From: Bacteroidota bacterium | GTDB lineage: Bacteria; Bacteroidota; Rhodothermia; Rhodothermales; UBA10348 | DNA length: 55,786 nucleotides | Direction of reading: 5' to 3' | Assembly (NCBI GenBank): GCA_027622005.1 | Contig: JAQBZH010000016.1 | Location: 1 to 55,786 of the forward strand | In this document: one piece after another, positions 53,427 to 55,786 of the stretch | Position numbering within the stretch: position 1 is the stretch's first letter | Layout of the letters: every line of letters begins with the position of its first letter | Program-made: the position numbers and the translations under genes | Notes under the pieces: model-generated | What the model was told of the DNA's origin: nothing | The model's database searches: none | Seen by the model: the letters and a program-made list of their open reading frames with translations, nothing else

Positions 53427-55786
53427 CTTTGGATTGCTCCCCGGTTCGGCAGCTTCGAAGATCGTTTCTCGTTCGTCTCGCCCAAAAGAATGACCTCCTG
53501 GCCTACCTTTATACCCTCCGATGACTCCTCCCAAAGCCCAGGCTTCTTCCACCATAATACCTCGCCAAGGGCCGACCGCCTGAACGGCTCCACGGACAAT
53601 GAGAGCGCCTTCTGTTAGTACATCGCCCAGTCGATTCCGAACATCTGGTTTACAAATGCACTGAATAAAGCCGGTTTCGTCTTCCAAGAAGATAAACATT
53701 GTGCCTTTGGCTGTGCCCGGGCGTTGCCTGAACATAACTAGGCCAGCTGCGGTCATTACGGGCGGTTTTTTCTCATTGTACGGCAGCGTATTTCCGAATT
53801 GGCGGGCTATATCAATAGGCCGTATTTCAAAATCGGACAGAAACTGGCGTAGTACAATCATCGGATGCACCCGAGGACCACTATGGGTGCGAAGATCCCA
53901 CTCCAACCGGGTTCGCAGCGTAATACCCGGGAGAGCCGGGATGTCTTTGGCGTGCAAAGCGGTCATATCTAGGAGCGTGCTGCCTGGCAGAGTCCTTACG
54001 TACGAGTTTTTGGATCCCGATGTAACGTATTGGCGCGTAAGGACTTGCAGTTTGTAGAGCACCGTCCGGTTGGAGCCTTCAAGTTGGTCAAAAGCACCCG
54101 CCTTAGCTAGTGCCCGGAGTTCATCTTCCGCTGCGGGGACCCGGTGAAAGAAATCCTCGACACTATGAAAGAGGCCCAGTTGACGCTCCAGGATGATATC
54201 CTTAGACAAGCTGTCCGGTATTCCTTTAACAGAGGTAAGTGGTTTGCGGATGGCCCAAGTAAAATGGGAGGCTTCTAGGTCAAAACGCTGTCCAGATGCG
54301 TTTACGTCCGGAACGAGGACGCGAACACCGTGACGTCGGGCATCCTGCTCGAGGGTCATTTGGGCATACATGCCCGGGCGATGCTGCATCAGAGCGGCAA
54401 AAAAGGCCGCTGGATGGTGCATTTTTAGGTACGCGCTATGATAGACGGTGAGGGCAAAAGAGGCCGCGTGGGATCGGCAGAAACCATAACCCACGAATTT
54501 AGACACCTGATCGAACACACGGTTGGCTACCTGGCGCGAGGCTCCGTTCGCAATAGAGGACTCCACAAAGCGATCTCGCATACCCTCCATTTCCGTAGCA
54601 TCTCTGAATTTGGACATGAGGCGACGGAAGGTGTCGGCCTCGTCGAGCGACCACCCGGCAAATCGGTGAGCTACTTCTAAGACCTGCTCCTGAAATACGA
54701 TCACACCGTAGGTGTCGTGCAAAATTTCCTTCAGCAAGGGGTGGTCGTAGCGTACGGGTTCAAGGCCTTTGTGGCGGCGAATGAATGGATGCATGAGCCC
54801 CCCTTGAATGGGCCCTGGGCGCACCAGAGATATTTGTTTGATCAGATCCTGCATGGTTCGGGCCTGAATACGTGCTCCTGCGCTCATCTGGGCAGGGGAT
54901 TCGATCTGGAAAAGCCCCAAAACATCGCCTTCACAGATCATGTCGTACACTTTTTCGTCGTCGAAAGGGAGTTCATCCAATTCGATGGTTTGGCCTTGCC
55001 GATCCGCCACAATATTAACGGTTTCGGCTATTGCTCCGAGCATTCGAAGCCCGAGCACATCCAGTTTTACCAGTCCCAGCCACTCGAGATCATTTTTGTC
55101 AAACTGCACAATACGCACTCCGTTTGCGCTTTCCTGAAGAGGAGAAAAGGTGCGCATGGGATCCCGGGTGAGTACCATGCCTCCCGAGTGTTGCCCGAGG
55201 TGACGGGGGCATTCGAGTAGCGCTGTGGAAGCGCCCAAAAGGATGTTCAGCAAGGGAGAGGGGCCTCCCGCCACGCGTTCGATGTGCTCCGCGTTGGATT
55301 TTTCTGTTGGGGGAGCATGACCGCATCGTTTGGACATTTGAATGGCCATTTCAGCTGGCCACCCTAGGGCTTTGGCCGTGTCCTGTACCGCCGATTTGGT
55401 TAAATATCGGTCGATAGTGGCCGCCATGCCCGTATGATTAATGCCAAAGCGCTCCTCTATCCAAGAGACGATTTCCATTCTCCGGCTGGAATCAAAGTCG
55501 AGGTCGATATCGGGGGTGCCCTTTCGACCCCTATGCAAAAACCGCTCGAACAACAAATTATGTTCGATAGGGCAGACTCGGGTGATATCTAAGAGGTAGG
55601 TGACAATAGAATTCGCGGCTGAACCGCGGCCCAGGCATCGAATACCGCGGCGCTGCGCCTCTTCGACGACTTCGTTGACCACTAGGAAGAAGTCCTGAAG
55701 TTCTAGGCCGGATATGATGTTGACCTCTTTGGTGAGCCTAGCCTGGGCCTCTTCGCGGTGTGGGGCACCCTCGGGGTAGCGGCGGG
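53412..55786 (-). CDS. dnaE2: Error-prone DNA polymerase III alpha subunit DnaE2/ImuC (5' end outside window)
   Basis: The frame is open to the right edge, so the N-terminal PHP domain lies outside. The visible 791 codons begin RRYPEGAPHREEAQARL, followed by VNIISGLELQDFF and GRGSAANSIVTYLL. Catalytic-core motifs are GTPDIDLDFDSSRR and GQHSGGMVLTRDPM, and VRPGPIQGGLMHPFIRR, GVIVFQEQVLEVAHRFAGWS and EADTFRRLMSKFRD are typical of DnaE2/ImuC rather than replicative DnaE1. The tail includes an OB-fold region. DnaE2 makes damage-induced mutations and translesion bypass, usually with ImuA and ImuB. Those genes could lie upstream. The stop codon lies inside a 9-bp repeat array. Confidence 0.95.
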   Translation of the reverse strand, partial: RRYPEGAPHREEAQARLTKEVNIISGLELQDFFLVVNEVVEEAQRRGIRCLGRGSAANSIVTYLLDITRVCPIEHNLLFERFLHRGRKGTPDIDLDFDSSRRMEIVSWIEERFGINHTGMAATIDRYLTKSAVQDTAKALGWPAEMAIQMSKRCGHAPPTEKSNAEHIERVAGGPSPLLNILLGASTALLECPRHLGQHSGGMVLTRDPMRTFSPLQESANGVRIVQFDKNDLEWLGLVKLDVLGLRMLGAIAETVNIVADRQGQTIELDELPFDDEKVYDMICEGDVLGLFQIESPAQMSAGARIQARTMQDLIKQISLVRPGPIQGGLMHPFIRRHKGLEPVRYDHPLLKEILHDTYGVIVFQEQVLEVAHRFAGWSLDEADTFRRLMSKFRDATEMEGMRDRFVESSIANGASRQVANRVFDQVSKFVGYGFCRSHAASFALTVYHSAYLKMHHPAAFFAALMQHRPGMYAQMTLEQDARRHGVRVLVPDVNASGQRFDLEASHFTWAIRKPLTSVKGIPDSLSKDIILERQLGLFHSVEDFFHRVPAAEDELRALAKAGAFDQLEGSNRTVLYKLQVLTRQYVTSGSKNSYVRTLPGSTLLDMTALHAKDIPALPGITLRTRLEWDLRTHSGPRVHPMIVLRQFLSDFEIRPIDIARQFGNTLPYNEKKPPVMTAAGLVMFRQRPGTAKGTMFIFLEDETGFIQCICKPDVRNRLGDVLTEGALIVRGAVQAVGPWRGIMVEEAWALGGVIGGYKGRPGGHSFGRDERETIFEAAEPGSNPKVRSV

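Overview
The window comes from a Gram-negative (two-membrane) bacterium with mid-range GC. Envelope genes show the cell plan: a PpiD-type periplasmic foldase, an MlaE-type lipid permease, several lipobox proteins and a SPOR lipoprotein. Family make-up (DHS-like protein next to arginine decarboxylase, six-hairpin glycosidases, cytochrome/YVTN and FG-GAP lipoproteins, few clear Shine-Dalgarno sequences) points to the Bacteroidota/Rhodothermota/Balneolota neighbourhood. That placement is inference; no rRNA, tRNA, CRISPR array, insertion sequence or phage was seen.

Layout. 1-8025 (minus strand): a regulatory block of TPR protein, HDOD protein, soluble histidine kinase, NtrC-type sigma-54 activator, small membrane protein and FliA-type sigma factor, then PpiD. 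The NtrC reading frame has an intact receiver domain but no usable start codon, and the kinase has a degenerate G1 box. 8200-9764: rplU-rpmA and a divergent fumarylacetoacetate-hydrolase-family gene. 9798-16668 (minus): lysA, and upstream of it a tightly overlapping five-gene lipid operon: OlsB-like N-acyltransferase, PlsC-like acyltransferase, DinB-like protein, an 872-residue fusion of alpha/beta-hydrolase, DedA membrane domain and ATP-grasp ligase, and an MlaE permease. This is the best candidate for an undescribed system.

17181-28244 (minus) is a carbohydrate locus: galactokinase, a fused solute-binding-protein/permease, a second permease, a secreted six-hairpin glycosidase, a TlpA thioredoxin, a cytosolic six-hairpin glycosidase and an unrecognised lipoprotein. 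28382-39721 is mixed housekeeping: hydrolase, polyprenyl synthase, an iron-siderophore/B12-type importer without its ATPase, diacylglycerol-kinase family protein, deoC, SPOR lipoprotein, ppgK and pgm facing apart, DAHP synthase and a GEVED-like secreted protein. 39820-41997 is the tdh-kbl threonine-to-glycine pair. 42212-45467 is a pair of exported lipoproteins (cytochrome c/beta-propeller and FG-GAP repeats).

46608-51889 (minus) is a polyamine operon: an aspartate-rich protein, a DHS-like enzyme, speA, aguB and aguA. Together they can take arginine to agmatine, N-carbamoylputrescine and putrescine, and the DHS-like enzyme probably uses putrescine further (homospermidine is the natural guess). 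The acidic protein overlaps the DHS-like gene and has a D17 run. The end of the window holds an H-NS-like gene behind an AT-rich region, and a SRAP (abasic-site) gene downstream of dnaE2, which runs off the right edge. A 9-bp tandem array straddles the dnaE2 stop codon.

Three ABC transport systems (MlaE, FecCD-type, CUT1 sugar) all lack an ATPase gene here, so each must use an ATPase encoded elsewhere.
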